Shown: piece after piece, positions 1 to 8,653 of the stretch | Position numbering within the stretch: the stretch's first letter is position 1 | Layout: each line of letters opens with the position of its first letter | DNA from: JAFGUB01 sp050305515 | GTDB taxonomy: Bacteria > Campylobacterota > Campylobacteria > Campylobacterales > Sulfurimonadaceae | DNA: 64,000 nt | Assembly (NCBI GenBank): GCA_050305515.1 | Contig: JBNLFL010000025.1 | Coordinates: 62,001-126,000 of the forward strand | Direction of reading: 5' to 3' | Program-made: the position numbers and the translations under genes | Notes under the pieces: generated by a model | The model's database searches: none | Told to the model about the DNA's origin: nothing | The model's input: the letters and a program-made list of their open reading frames with translations, nothing else

Positions 1-1417
1 ACTCAAGTGGAGCTACGATACGGCGGCCTCTGTCATAGGAACGCCACTGGTAGGTAAAGGCGGCGTGTATGTTGCTGCAGGCGTCAAAGTATATGCTCTT
101 AATTTTGATGGGACACTACAGTGGGATTATGAAGCGGGTGATCTCATCTGGTCATCGCCGGCAATAGATTACAATAAGTTGTATGTCGGAAGCAAAGATA
201 ACAAAATGCATGCGATTTCACTGGATTCGCATGTCAGTTCTGAGAGTGTTGCTCTGGCACCGAGTGCATGGCCTAAATTTGGCCGCAATAATGCAAACAG
301 TGGAAATGCTCTTCTGAAATGGCGCACTTTTAGCTCTTATTTTGGGAATATCGTTGCATCGCCGTCGGTAGCTGCCAGTGGAAATATCTATTTTGGTACC
401 CTGGGAAGCGGATATATTTATACCGTAACACCTTCCAGATATGCCTATACAGCCGGATTCACGGATCGTTCGACCTATGCCACCATAGCCATCGCAACGC
501 TAGATGATGAATATGAAAAACTCTACATAGGCAACGATAACAATTCCACTTATATAAAAACAATATGTCCCACCTGTATAGGTACGTCAGAACTTTATCA
601 AACAGGCAATAAAATTTTTGCTTCACCTGCCATAGGGCCGGATAAAACGGCTTATATTGCCAGTACTGATGGTTTGTTATACGCATTTGATACAAACGAT
701 ATGTTGAAATGGAGTTATGACACTCACGGTGCCATTTACTCCTCTCCCGCCGTCGATAAAAAGGGTGTCATCTATCTTGGCAATCAAAACGGAAAACTCG
801 TTGCAATCAATCCTGACGGAACACTCAAATGGGAATATAATGCCGTCGCAAGTGTTTTCTCATCTCCGGCAATCGATGCTGCAGGCCGTATCTATTTTGG
901 TACGGAAAACTATAATCTTTATGCGTTGAATCCGGATGGTACGCTACATTGGCTATATCATGGGGTTGGACCTTTTATGTCTTCACCGGTGATTGCTGCA
1001 GACGGTACAGTTTATATAGGAAGTATTGACCATAAGCTCTATGCCATTAACAGTAACGGTACATTCAAATGGAGTTTTGAAATGAGCAACCCAATTTTAT
1101 CGACTGCAGCGATCGGCTCTGATGGTACGATTTACATTCACGATGACAATAAACTATATGCCGTAAATACAGACGGAAGCGAGAAGTGGTCGTATGTGGG
1201 CATAGGAAACGCCTATGCTTCGCCTGCAATAATGGAGGACGGTACGCTGTATCTTAATGGAAACTTTGCAACGGGCTACTACTATGCCATACAGACGGAT
1301 TCGATGGGATATCAAAAAGGAAGTCCATGGCCGACGTTTCGGCAGAACAACGCTCGAACCGGCAGTGCCCCATCATCAGGATTTCATGCATCATTGATTA
1401 TGTATCTGTTGCAGTAA
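1..1417 (+). CDS. PQQ-type beta-propeller repeat protein, 5' end outside window
   Basis: The frame is open from base 2, so the first visible Met at 65 is internal and at least 472 residues are present. About ten propeller blades can be seen, each with a core such as SSPAVD, then G-x-I/V-Y-x-G, then L-x-A-x-x-x-DGTLKW. These are typical of the quinoprotein-like (PQQ_2/BamB-type) fold. Two WP-x-F-x-x-N-N-A segments (around residues 68-77 from 65, and near the C terminus) punctuate the propeller, as in exported or surface members. No PQQ-dehydrogenase catalytic residues can be assigned, so a structural, adhesive or binding role is more likely than catalysis. The signal peptide, if any, is outside the window. 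Confidence 0.8.
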   Translation, partial: LKWSYDTAASVIGTPLVGKGGVYVAAGVKVYALNFDGTLQWDYEAGDLIWSSPAIDYNKLYVGSKDNKMHAISLDSHVSSESVALAPSAWPKFGRNNANSGNALLKWRTFSSYFGNIVASPSVAASGNIYFGTLGSGYIYTVTPSRYAYTAGFTDRSTYATIAIATLDDEYEKLYIGNDNNSTYIKTICPTCIGTSELYQTGNKIFASPAIGPDKTAYIASTDGLLYAFDTNDMLKWSYDTHGAIYSSPAVDKKGVIYLGNQNGKLVAINPDGTLKWEYNAVASVFSSPAIDAAGRIYFGTENYNLYALNPDGTLHWLYHGVGPFMSSPVIAADGTVYIGSIDHKLYAINSNGTFKWSFEMSNPILSTAAIGSDGTIYIHDDNKLYAVNTDGSEKWSYVGIGNAYASPAIMEDGTLYLNGNFATGYYYAIQTDSMGYQKGSPWPTFRQNNARTGSAPSSGFHASLIMYLLQ

Positions 1418-1504
1418 GCCAATGAAACTGCAAAAAAATGTTTAGTTTTATTCAAAATAAGATTAAAAAAGGAATAAAATATAGTGTGATACCAAAGAGA
1501 GAGT

Positions 1505-1747
1505 ATGGCAATGAAAAAACTCCTTATAAACAGTTTGTCCGTAATCTTTTTTTTCTGGGCAACAACACTCAAAAACAATACGGTCATTTACAGCGGCGGT
1601 CACGGTATCTACTGTAGCGGCTATCTGATGCAGAGCAATACCGTAACGAACAGCAGGCAGAACCCCTCGTATCCGACAGCTCAAAATATTGTGTGTGACG
1701 GTACCTGTACAGATGTAGACAATTATGCACCTGTAATCATTCAATGA
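1505..1747 (+). pseudogene. Remnant of exported beta-helix protein (signal peptide joined to one repeat)
   Basis: This 80-residue frame starts with a plausible export signal (MKK, then a hydrophobic LINSLSVIFFFWATT core). It passes directly into a right-handed beta-helix rung (NNTVIYSGGHGIYC, then MQSNTVTNS), as found in NosD or pectate-lyase-like proteins, and ends about 50 residues later. A functional beta-helix needs many rungs, so I read it as an internally deleted gene keeping both ends. It has a weak GAGAGAG ribosome site before ATG 1505 and follows the propeller gene on the same strand. A genuine small secreted protein cannot be excluded. Confidence 0.45.
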
Positions 1748-1842
1748 TGTATCCGGTGCTCACATTCCAATAACATTCAGGCTTTGCAGGTAACGCAAAA
1801 TTGTGTGAATCGACCCGATTAGCACATTAGATGTCTTTAGCG

Positions 1843-1852
1843 TTACATGTAA
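1843..1852. repeat. TTACATGTAA copy 1
   Basis: Exact, intergenic, 26 nt before the ovoA -10... start region (17 nt before the -10 box). Confidence 0.9.
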
Positions 1853-1868
1853 GCCAAGCCAAATTTGT

Positions 1869-1874
1869 TACAAT
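1869..1874 (+). promoter_or_regulatory. -10 box of ovoA
   Basis: TACAAT lies 5 nt before ATG 1880. There is no ribosome-binding site in between, so the transcript is probably leaderless or nearly so, and ATG 1880 is favoured over the in-frame TTG at 1865, which would precede the transcription start. Confidence 0.5.
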
Positions 1875-1879
1875 ACCCC

Positions 1880-3982
1880 ATGCAAAGCCTCTTACCTCTC
1901 ACATTAACAGGGGATGATCCCCAAGCCAAACGTCAGGAAATTCTGGAGTATTTCCAAAACAGCTACGCGCTTTTTGAATCGCTCTTCGACCTTTTCGTTG
2001 ATGACTCCGTTTTTTACCGTCAGAGCGAACCGACCCGCCATCCGATGATCTTCTATTTCGGCCACACGGCGACGTTTTTCATCAACAAGCTCATTCTTGC
2101 GGGCGTCATTACCGAACGCATCAATCCCGAATTTGAATCCATTTTTGCCATCGGCGTGGACGAGATGGCGTGGGATGATCTCGACAAGGCGCGTTACCGC
2201 TGGCCGGAAGTGGAGAACGTACGCGCGTACCGTGCTCAGGTCAAAGCGCTGGTGACATCGTTTATCGAAACCCTGCCGCTCTCACTGCCCATTGCACAGA
2301 ATGATCCGTTCTGGGTGATTCTGATGGGCATCGAGCATGAGCGCATTCACATTGAAACTTCGAGCGTGCTGCACCGTCAAATGCCGCTGGAGTTCATCAA
2401 ACGCTCCGAAACGTTCTTTACCTGTAACGATGCCGCAGCGGCACCTCAAAATGCCATGGTAGCCGTTGCAAGTGCCCGGATAATGCTTGGCAAAGCGCGC
2501 GATCACCACCTTTACGGCTGGGACAACGAGTACGGCACCCTTACATGTAAGGTGGAAGATTTCGAGGTGTCGCAATATCTGGTCAGTAACGGCGAGTTCC
2601 TTCCTTTTGTCGAAGCGGGCGGGTATCTTCAGGAGCGGTTTTGGGATGAAGAGGGCCGGAAGTTTCTGGAGATCCGCGCTGCCAAACATCCCGTGTTCTG
2701 GGTCGCGCAGGCGGACGGTTCTTATATGTACCGCGCGCTCGATCACGACATGACCATGCCCTGGGACTGGCCGGTGGATGTCAACTATCTTGAGGCGATG
2801 GCCTTTTTGCGCTGGAAGGGCGAGCGTGACGGGTGCGATTACCGCCTCCCAAGCGAAGCGGAGTGGACCTGCCTGTATGAACGTTCCGGATTACGTGACG
2901 TACCGTTTTTCGAAGATGCCAGGGCCAACATCAATCTGCGCCACTTCGCTTCGGCCTGCGCGGTGGATCGTTTCCGGCACGGCGATGTCTATGACGTCAT
3001 GGGCAACGTCTGGCAGTGGACGCAGACGCCGATTGACGGCTTTGAGGGGTTCGAACCGCATCCGGTCTATGATGATTTTTCCGTACCGACGTTTGACGGC
3101 AAACACAACATTATTAAAGGCGGTTCGTTCATCAGCACCGGAAATGAGCTGATGCGCCATTCGCGCTATGCGTTTCGCCGCCACTTTTACCAGCATGCGG
3201 GGTTCCGCTACGTCAAAGGAGCTGCCGTGAGTTTCGATGAAAATATTTACGAGAGCGATGCGCTGATATCGCAGTACTGCGAATTCCAGTATGGCGATGA
3301 GAATTTCGAGGTAGAGAACTTTGCCAAAAAATGCGCGCGACTGGCCATTGGCTATGCGATGGATATTCCGGTGCACCATGCGCTTGATCTGGGTTGTGCG
3401 ACGGGACGCGCGAGTTTTGAGCTCGCACGCCATTTTGACAAAGTGACGGGCATCGATTTCTCCGCCCGTTTCATACAGGTGGGTGTCGCATTGCAACACG
3501 AGGGTGTCATTCACTATCAGCGCGCGGAAGAGGGGGAACTGACCTCCCGTCAAAGCCATACGCTTGAAGAGTTCGGCCTCTCCGAGGTGAAAGACAAGGT
3601 GACCTTCTGGCAGGGCGACGCCTGTAACCTCAAGCCCCATTTCAAAGGCTACGACCTGATCATGGCGACCAATCTGATTGACCGTCTGTATGAACCCCGG
3701 CTTTTTTTAGAGAACGTGCATGAGCGTCTCAATGCCGGAGGCGTGCTTATCCTGACTTCGCCCTATACCTGGCTTGAAGCATACACCCAAAAACAGTTCT
3801 GGCTTGGCGGATACGTCGATGAGACGGGTCATGAGGTGACGACCCTTGAAGGACTTAAAACGGTGCTCTCAGAACACTTTATTCTTGTCGATACCAAGGA
3901 TGTCGAATTCGTAATACGCGAGACTCCGCGAAAATACCAGCACTCCATCGCGCAGATGAGTGTCTGGAAACGCCGGAGCTAG
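1880..3982 (+). CDS. ovoA: OvoA, 5-histidylcysteine sulfoxide synthase / methyltransferase
   Basis: It catalyses the first step of ovothiol synthesis, the iron-dependent oxidative coupling of cysteine to the C5 position of histidine, and probably the final N1 methylation. The product is 700 residues from ATG 1880. The N-terminal DinB-like domain carries the iron ligands H62 (FGHTATF) and the HX3HXE motif at H153/H157/E159. A central FGE-sulfatase-type domain has NVWQWTQ and GGSFISTGN. The C-terminal domain is a class I SAM methyltransferase with the LDLGCATGRASFELA glycine loop and GIDFS acidic loop. This three-domain order is diagnostic of OvoA. The 3' end overlaps the convergent diguanylate cyclase gene by 4 nt. 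A candidate partner lyase (OvoB) lies at 5888. Confidence 0.93.
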   Translation: MQSLLPLTLTGDDPQAKRQEILEYFQNSYALFESLFDLFVDDSVFYRQSEPTRHPMIFYFGHTATFFINKLILAGVITERINPEFESIFAIGVDEMAWDDLDKARYRWPEVENVRAYRAQVKALVTSFIETLPLSLPIAQNDPFWVILMGIEHERIHIETSSVLHRQMPLEFIKRSETFFTCNDAAAAPQNAMVAVASARIMLGKARDHHLYGWDNEYGTLTCKVEDFEVSQYLVSNGEFLPFVEAGGYLQERFWDEEGRKFLEIRAAKHPVFWVAQADGSYMYRALDHDMTMPWDWPVDVNYLEAMAFLRWKGERDGCDYRLPSEAEWTCLYERSGLRDVPFFEDARANINLRHFASACAVDRFRHGDVYDVMGNVWQWTQTPIDGFEGFEPHPVYDDFSVPTFDGKHNIIKGGSFISTGNELMRHSRYAFRRHFYQHAGFRYVKGAAVSFDENIYESDALISQYCEFQYGDENFEVENFAKKCARLAIGYAMDIPVHHALDLGCATGRASFELARHFDKVTGIDFSARFIQVGVALQHEGVIHYQRAEEGELTSRQSHTLEEFGLSEVKDKVTFWQGDACNLKPHFKGYDLIMATNLIDRLYEPRLFLENVHERLNAGGVLILTSPYTWLEAYTQKQFWLGGYVDETGHEVTTLEGLKTVLSEHFILVDTKDVEFVIRETPRKYQHSIAQMSVWKRRS
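2541..2550. repeat. TTACATGTAA copy 2
   Basis: Exact, within ovoA, read as LTCK. Confidence 0.9.
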
Positions 3983-5832
3983 AAGGCGGTTGCGACACAG
4001 TTTCTGCCGCTCTGTTTTGCCTTGTAGAGTGCTTCATCTGCATGTTTGAGCATGGTTGCCGCATCAATCGTGCTTTGATTGTCGGCCACCCCGAAACTGC
4101 AGGTCAGCGTGCCGATGGTCTCAAAAGCGTGGGTCGCAATGATGTGGCGCAGTTTTTCAGCAATAATTTTTGCGCTGATCAACGTGGCATTGGGCAAAAT
4201 AACCATAAATTCCTCACCGCCCCATCGTGCCAGAATGTCATTGGTGCGGATATTGTCAGCTACCAGCCGGGCAAGTGCTTTTAAAACTTCATCGCCCGTA
4301 TCGTGACCGTAGGTGTCGTTGACATTTTTGAAAAAGTCGATATCGAAAAAGAGGATACTCAGGGCACTCTGTTCCTCATGGCTGCGGTTAAAGAGTTCTT
4401 CAAAGGTCGCATTGAAGGCGTGTCTATTGTTGATTTGCGTCAGTGTGTCAATGCGCGAAAGGCGATGCAGGGTTTTGTTCTCGGTTGCCATCGGCGTGAT
4501 GTCCGTAAAGGTGAGTACCGCGACCGAATCGTCACCAATTTGTGTCGAGGTCCCAGCAACGGCAAAAAAGTACTGCAGACCCTCTCGGGTGATCTGTACT
4601 TTAAGGGCTTCTTCGGGGTGTTGGAGTATGTAGGCACTCCAGTTCATTCCGTGATGGAGCGGGCCTGAAATGAAATCGTCGGAGTTTTGCGGATTGAAGA
4701 AGTCGCAGACGCATTTATGGTCTTGTTTGAATAACGCGACACTCTCATAATTGAAAAATTTCAAGAAAGTGAGATTGGCATCCAGCAGCTCCATACCGCT
4801 GCTTAAAATGACCATATTCTGCTGCGCATCGAGAATCAGTCGCGAGTAACTTTCTGCATGGTGAAGTTCGCGTGTCATTTTTGAGAGGTTTACATGTAAG
4901 ATCAGATAGGTGATTCCCAAAATTCCCAGTGTCAAAATCAGATGCAGCAGTTCAAAACGCTCTTCTTCGGCTTTTTCATCTGTGATGTCGATGGCAAAAT
5001 AGAACTCTCCGATCGGCTCGCCGCTGAAATTGAAGAGCGGGTTGCCGCGGTAGAGCATGTAACGCTTGTTATGATAGGTAAGCATACTGCGTTCCTGCAA
5101 ATCGGGTTTCATTTCGCGAAAGAGCGGCGAACCGAAAAGGATGGAGTGTTTTGCATCATACGATTCGAGATGTTTCAGTTTTGAGACTTCAAGATCGTTC
5201 TTGTCGAGGTAAAGCAAAATCTCGATGTTGAGCATTTTCTGCAGCTCACTGACAATCTCAAGCAGCGGCGTCCCGACCTCAAGCGTTCCGTAGTGGATGC
5301 CGTCATAAATAATCGGTGCGACGCTGCGCAGGGAAATACCGTATTTTCCGACTTCCATACCATGAAGCAGTTCAAGATTGGCGTTGGCGCGGACATGCAT
5401 GGGACGCACGCGACTCAGATCATCGCCAGAAATTCCGGGCTGATGCATGCGCAGAAAAGAGCGGTTCTGCGGGGTGACGATATGCAAGACATTAAGATGC
5501 GGATAACCCTCGGAGAGAACTTTGTATCGGCTGTTCAGTGCTTTAAAAAGTCGCTTCCGGTCTCCCGATACGATACCTTCTCTGACGTCTTTGGTATTGA
5601 GATTGGCATAGATGATGGTTTCGTGTACATCAAAATGTTCCTGCATGAATTTATTAAAGAGCAGGACTGCCATTTCCCGGTGTTCGTCAATTTTATTGGA
5701 AAGCAGCGTTGAAAAATTATAAGAAAGCAGAGCGAATGAGACAATACTGATGAGCAAAATCAGCATAAATGTCAGTGTGATCGTTCGGCGGCGAACCTGA
5801 TCAACATCGACCGAAAAGATCGTGTTATGCAT
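3979..5832 (-). CDS. Membrane diguanylate cyclase (periplasmic sensor-PAS-like-GGDEF)
   Basis: A 617-residue inner-membrane sensor making cyclic di-GMP. One transmembrane helix lies near residues 17-38 and a second around 295-315 (LTLGILGITYLILHV), enclosing a periplasmic double-Cache-like sensor (LNVLHIVTPQNRSFLRMH is typical of that family). A PAS-like linker (about 330-440) precedes the GGDEF domain. The active site reads RWGGEEF, so it should be catalytic, and RTND five residues before it matches the RxxD inhibitory I-site. It is transcribed towards ovoA and divergently from the PLP lyase gene. The ligand is unknown. Confidence 0.88.
   Translation of the reverse strand: MHNTIFSVDVDQVRRRTITLTFMLILLISIVSFALLSYNFSTLLSNKIDEHREMAVLLFNKFMQEHFDVHETIIYANLNTKDVREGIVSGDRKRLFKALNSRYKVLSEGYPHLNVLHIVTPQNRSFLRMHQPGISGDDLSRVRPMHVRANANLELLHGMEVGKYGISLRSVAPIIYDGIHYGTLEVGTPLLEIVSELQKMLNIEILLYLDKNDLEVSKLKHLESYDAKHSILFGSPLFREMKPDLQERSMLTYHNKRYMLYRGNPLFNFSGEPIGEFYFAIDITDEKAEEERFELLHLILTLGILGITYLILHVNLSKMTRELHHAESYSRLILDAQQNMVILSSGMELLDANLTFLKFFNYESVALFKQDHKCVCDFFNPQNSDDFISGPLHHGMNWSAYILQHPEEALKVQITREGLQYFFAVAGTSTQIGDDSVAVLTFTDITPMATENKTLHRLSRIDTLTQINNRHAFNATFEELFNRSHEEQSALSILFFDIDFFKNVNDTYGHDTGDEVLKALARLVADNIRTNDILARWGGEEFMVILPNATLISAKIIAEKLRHIIATHAFETIGTLTCSFGVADNQSTIDAATMLKHADEALYKAKQSGRNCVATAF
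4890..4899. repeat. TTACATGTAA copy 3
   Basis: Exact, within the diguanylate cyclase gene, read as LHVN in a transmembrane helix. Confidence 0.9.
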
Positions 5833-5854
5833 TCGACCCCTTTTTTATATGTAA

Positions 5855-5860
5855 TATAAT
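5855..5860 (+). promoter_or_regulatory. -10 box of the PLP lyase gene
   Basis: TATAAT occurs 27 nt before ATG 5888, with a purine-rich AAAAAAAGAGA ribosome site between them. The 55-nt gap must also hold the divergent promoter of the diguanylate cyclase gene. Confidence 0.45.
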
Positions 5861-5887
5861 AACACAGCATGAAAAAAAGAGACTTGA

Positions 5888-7045
5888 ATGTACCGTGAAA
5901 TTATCAACCGGATTATCCCGCGGGAAGCCGGTAACGCCGAAAAATATGTATTACGCGACAAACTCTTCGGTACGACCGATGTACTGCCGATGTGGGTCGC
6001 GGATATGGACATTGTCACACCCCCTTTTGTGACGCGTGCTGTTATGGAACGGGCATCCCATCCCATTTACGGATACGAGATGATGCCAAAGAGCGCGTTT
6101 GAGGTCCAGGCATCATGGCTTTTGCGGCGATTCGGGTATCAGGTGTCGCCTGATGACATGCGATACTCTCCCTCCGTCGTTGCAACCATCAATATGGCGA
6201 TTGCATCACTCACCAAACCCGGTGACAAAGTCATTGTGCAGCCTCCGGTGTATCCGCCGTTTATGAAAGCCGTGACCCAAAACGGCAGGCAGCTGCTTCG
6301 TAATCCGCTGCGTCAGGATGCCGGGGGCATTTACCGTTTTGACCTTGAAGATCTGGAGCGTCAGATTGATGGCGATACCCGGCTTCTGCTGCTCTGCTCG
6401 CCACACAATCCGGTAGGACGGGTCTGGGAACGTCATGAACTCGAATCGCTATTGGCACTCTGTCTGAAATATGGCATTAGCGTTCTCGCAGACGAGATTC
6501 ATGCCGATCTTGTTTTTGCGCCGCACCGGCATACGCCTTTCGCATCGCTCTCATCCGAAGCAGAGCAGATCACATTGACGGCGTCAGGACCGGGGAAGAC
6601 GTTCAATATGGCCGGTCTCTCCGCCTCAACCGTGATTATCGCCAATGAGCAGCTTCGCGAGCGTTTCGATGTGCGATACAGACAGGTGCATTTTGGCGAA
6701 GGGAACATCTTCGCTCATGTGGCATTTGAAGCGGCGTATCGTGAAGGCGAGGCGTGGGTAGATGCGCTGATGCGCCAACTTGAGGCAAATGTCACCCTGC
6801 TGCAGAAGCATCTGCCCGAGGGACTTACATGTAAAAGACCCGAAGGCACCTATCTGGCATGGCTTGACGCCCGTGGCTGGGAGCTCTCGGACCGTGAGCT
6901 CCGCGAGCGTTTTATTGAACGCGCCAAACTCGGTCTGAGTCCGGGTATCTCGTTTGGCAAAGAGGGCAGCGGCTTTATGCGGCTCAACTTTGCGGTGCCT
7001 GAAGCACTAATGCAGGAAGCCTGCCGCCGTCTGGATAATCTTTAA
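5888..7045 (+). CDS. MalY/PatB-type PLP-dependent C-S lyase, candidate OvoB
   Basis: A 385-residue fold-type I PLP enzyme of the MalY/PatB (cystathionine beta-lyase) branch. It shows the LPMWVADMD N-terminal segment, PPVYPPF, CSPHNPVGRVW, DEIHADL and the Schiff-base lysine in GPGKTFNMAGL. Family members cleave C-S bonds of cystathionine or related substrates. In ovothiol synthesis a PLP sulfoxide lyase (OvoB) must cleave the OvoA product, and OvoB genes are often near ovoA; here 1.9 kb separate them, with one gene between. That makes OvoB a reasonable inference, while housekeeping cystathionine beta-lyase remains the alternative. Confidence 0.82.
   Translation: MYREIINRIIPREAGNAEKYVLRDKLFGTTDVLPMWVADMDIVTPPFVTRAVMERASHPIYGYEMMPKSAFEVQASWLLRRFGYQVSPDDMRYSPSVVATINMAIASLTKPGDKVIVQPPVYPPFMKAVTQNGRQLLRNPLRQDAGGIYRFDLEDLERQIDGDTRLLLLCSPHNPVGRVWERHELESLLALCLKYGISVLADEIHADLVFAPHRHTPFASLSSEAEQITLTASGPGKTFNMAGLSASTVIIANEQLRERFDVRYRQVHFGEGNIFAHVAFEAAYREGEAWVDALMRQLEANVTLLQKHLPEGLTCKRPEGTYLAWLDARGWELSDRELRERFIERAKLGLSPGISFGKEGSGFMRLNFAVPEALMQEACRRLDNL
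6825..6834. repeat. TTACATGTAA copy 4
   Basis: Exact, within the PLP lyase gene, read as LTCK. Confidence 0.9.
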
Positions 7046-7069
7046 AAAAATTTGTGTTAACCTGTCGCC

Positions 7070-7303
7070 ATGGCAACAATTGACTGGGACGAATTCAAAG
7101 AGTACAAACAGGGATATCAGGGCCCCCAGGGGCATGATAATTTTAGAATGTTGATCAGTTTCATGCGCAGTTTTTACAATGTGTACGATGCGCATCAGAT
7201 GTATGATCTCTTTATGGAAGACACGGTGGGGGTGATGATGCTGAAAAAACGCGGCATTGCCTCGGCCGACGCGCTTGAGCGTTTTCTCGACGGACTGAGA
7301 TGA
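7070..7303 (+). CDS. Small conserved-looking protein of unknown function
   Basis: A 77-residue soluble, acidic protein rich in Met, Phe and Asp/Glu, with no signal peptide or membrane segment. I do not recognise the family. It sits 4 nt before cobB on the same strand in a tight run (PLP lyase, this gene, cobB, split-barrel protein), which supports real translation. The predicted secondary structure is largely helical. Confidence 0.6.
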   Translation: MATIDWDEFKEYKQGYQGPQGHDNFRMLISFMRSFYNVYDAHQMYDLFMEDTVGVMMLKKRGIASADALERFLDGLR

Positions 7304-7307
7304 CGCC

Positions 7308-8033
7308 ATGAGACGGGTCATGATTCTCAGTGGTGCCGGGCTGAGTGCCGAGAGCGGCATCAAGACATTTCGTGATCATGACGGATTGTGGGAAAATTAT
7401 GATGTTATGCAGGTCTGCTCGACACAGGGGTGGGAGGCGGACCGGAAGCTGGTGACACAGTTTTACAATGACCGCAGGCGTGATCTGGAGAGCAAACAGC
7501 CCAACCGTGCCCATCTGGGGCTTGCCGAACTGGAACGGCGTTATGGCGAGAGGATCATTCATCTGACGCAGAATGTGGATGATCTGATGGAGCGCGCGGG
7601 AGCCGAACGCGTGATTCACCTGCATGGCACGCTACGGGATCTGCGCTGCGAATCGTGCGGGAATACATGGGAGATCGGCTATCGCCAACAGCATGAGCAT
7701 GATACCTGCCCGTATTGCGGCAGCGGCCGCATCCGGCACAATGTCGTGATGTTCGGTGAAGCGGCTCCGGCGTATCAGTACATCTATACGGCGCTTGCGG
7801 CATCTGATCTGTTCGTCGCCATCGGCACGAGCGGCCAGGTAATCGATATCGTGCCGCTCGCACAGGAGTTTGAACATTCCGTCATCGTCAACCCCAAAAA
7901 GGAAGAGTACATGAGCGCATTTGGATCGTTTAAACGAACCATTGACAGCTACTTTTCCCACTTCATTCAAAAGGGTGCCGGTGACGCCATGCCCGAACTC
8001 ACGGCCATCATCGAAGCACATCTTGACGCATGA
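7308..8033 (+). CDS. cobB: Sir2-family NAD-dependent protein deacylase
   Basis: Removes acyl groups from lysines using NAD. The 241 residues show all sirtuin signatures: LSGAGLSAESGI (NAD-binding Rossmann loop), TQNVDDL, the catalytic His in VIHLHGTL, a zinc site made by CESC and CPYC, NVVMFGE, and IGTSGQV. The length matches class III bacterial CobB. It overlaps the following gene by ATGA, so the two are probably translationally coupled. Confidence 0.93.
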   Translation: MRRVMILSGAGLSAESGIKTFRDHDGLWENYDVMQVCSTQGWEADRKLVTQFYNDRRRDLESKQPNRAHLGLAELERRYGERIIHLTQNVDDLMERAGAERVIHLHGTLRDLRCESCGNTWEIGYRQQHEHDTCPYCGSGRIRHNVVMFGEAAPAYQYIYTALAASDLFVAIGTSGQVIDIVPLAQEFEHSVIVNPKKEEYMSAFGSFKRTIDSYFSHFIQKGAGDAMPELTAIIEAHLDA

Positions 8034-8446
8034 GTGACGAATTTGATGCTTTTATAGCACAGCATCACATCCTGACCCTGGCTACATGTAACGCCAATAT
8101 GCCGCAGTGCGCGACACTTTTTTTTGCCTACGATGCTTTGCACAGAGCGTTTATCGTCGCTTCCGATGAGAAGACGGAACATATTCAAAACCTGCTTGCA
8201 AACCCAAACGTTGCCGGTACGATTGCACTGGAGACAAAAACGCTTGGAAAGATTCAGGGGATTCAGTTCAGGGGAACCATGCAGCGAAGTGATGCATCCG
8301 AAGATGCGGCAACATATTTTTCAGCGTTTCCTTACGCCAGAGTGATGCAGCCGACACTTTGGAAAATCGTCCCCGAAAGTATGAAACTCACAGACAACCG
8401 TCTGGGATTCGGGAGTAAAAAGCACTGGAAACGCGAAGATCACTGA
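8030..8446 (+). CDS. Pyridoxamine 5'-phosphate oxidase-like split-barrel protein (UPF0306/YhbP type)
   Basis: A 138-residue single-domain flavin-binding-type split barrel. LTLATCNANMPQCATLFFAYD followed by TEHIQNLLANPNVAGTI is the standard opening of this superfamily, and the size matches the YhbP/UPF0306 group. The substrate is unknown. It starts inside the cobB stop codon, and its 3' end overlaps by 7 nt the convergent small gene ending at 8440. Confidence 0.75.
   Translation: MSDEFDAFIAQHHILTLATCNANMPQCATLFFAYDALHRAFIVASDEKTEHIQNLLANPNVAGTIALETKTLGKIQGIQFRGTMQRSDASEDAATYFSAFPYARVMQPTLWKIVPESMKLTDNRLGFGSKKHWKREDH
8082..8091. repeat. CTACATGTAA variant
   Basis: One mismatch, within the split-barrel gene, read as ATCN. 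Confidence 0.7.
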
Positions 8447-8616
8447 TTGGGAAGCGGTTTGGGCGTATAAAAACTGCAGGGTGACCCGCTGGACTGACGG
8501 ACTACAATGGAAGGCAGTATCTGGGAACGAAAACCGTAGGCACGGCAGCCGTGTGGTTTTGAGGGTTGCCAGGTGACGAAATAGTAGGTACAGCGTATGC
8601 AGTTTATCCTTTTCAT
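8440..8616 (-). CDS. 58-residue Cys-rich protein with CxxCxYY...PHGCRAYGF pattern
   Basis: Starts at ATG 8616; the frame can be read further upstream, but the promoter position argues against that. The sequence has CIRCTYYFVTWQP, then PHGCRAYGFRSQ, then PSIVV and SSGSPC. The four spaced cysteines are reminiscent of small metal- or cluster-binding proteins and of short proteins I recall from other Campylobacterota, though I cannot name a family. A minus-strand TACAAT lies 7 nt before the ATG. It is divergent from the 8654 gene, and the two promoters interleave in 37 nt. Confidence 0.6.
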   Translation of the reverse strand: MKRINCIRCTYYFVTWQPSKPHGCRAYGFRSQILPSIVVRQSSGSPCSFYTPKPLPNQ

Positions 8617-8623
8617 GGGCCAA

Positions 8624-8629
8624 ATTGTA
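8624..8629 (-). promoter_or_regulatory. -10 box of the 58-residue Cys protein gene
   Basis: Read on the minus strand this is TACAAT, followed by 7 nt and ATG 8616. No ribosome site fits between them, so a leaderless mRNA is predicted. Confidence 0.45.
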
Positions 8630-8640
8630 TCGCGATATGC

Positions 8641-8646
8641 TAAAAT
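8641..8646 (+). promoter_or_regulatory. -10 box of the 8654 gene
   Basis: TAAAAT, preceded by ATGC, ends 7 nt before ATG 8654. It excludes the upstream in-frame ATG at 8597 as the start, because that would lie before the transcription start. Confidence 0.45.
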
Positions 8647-8653
8647 CCGCATT

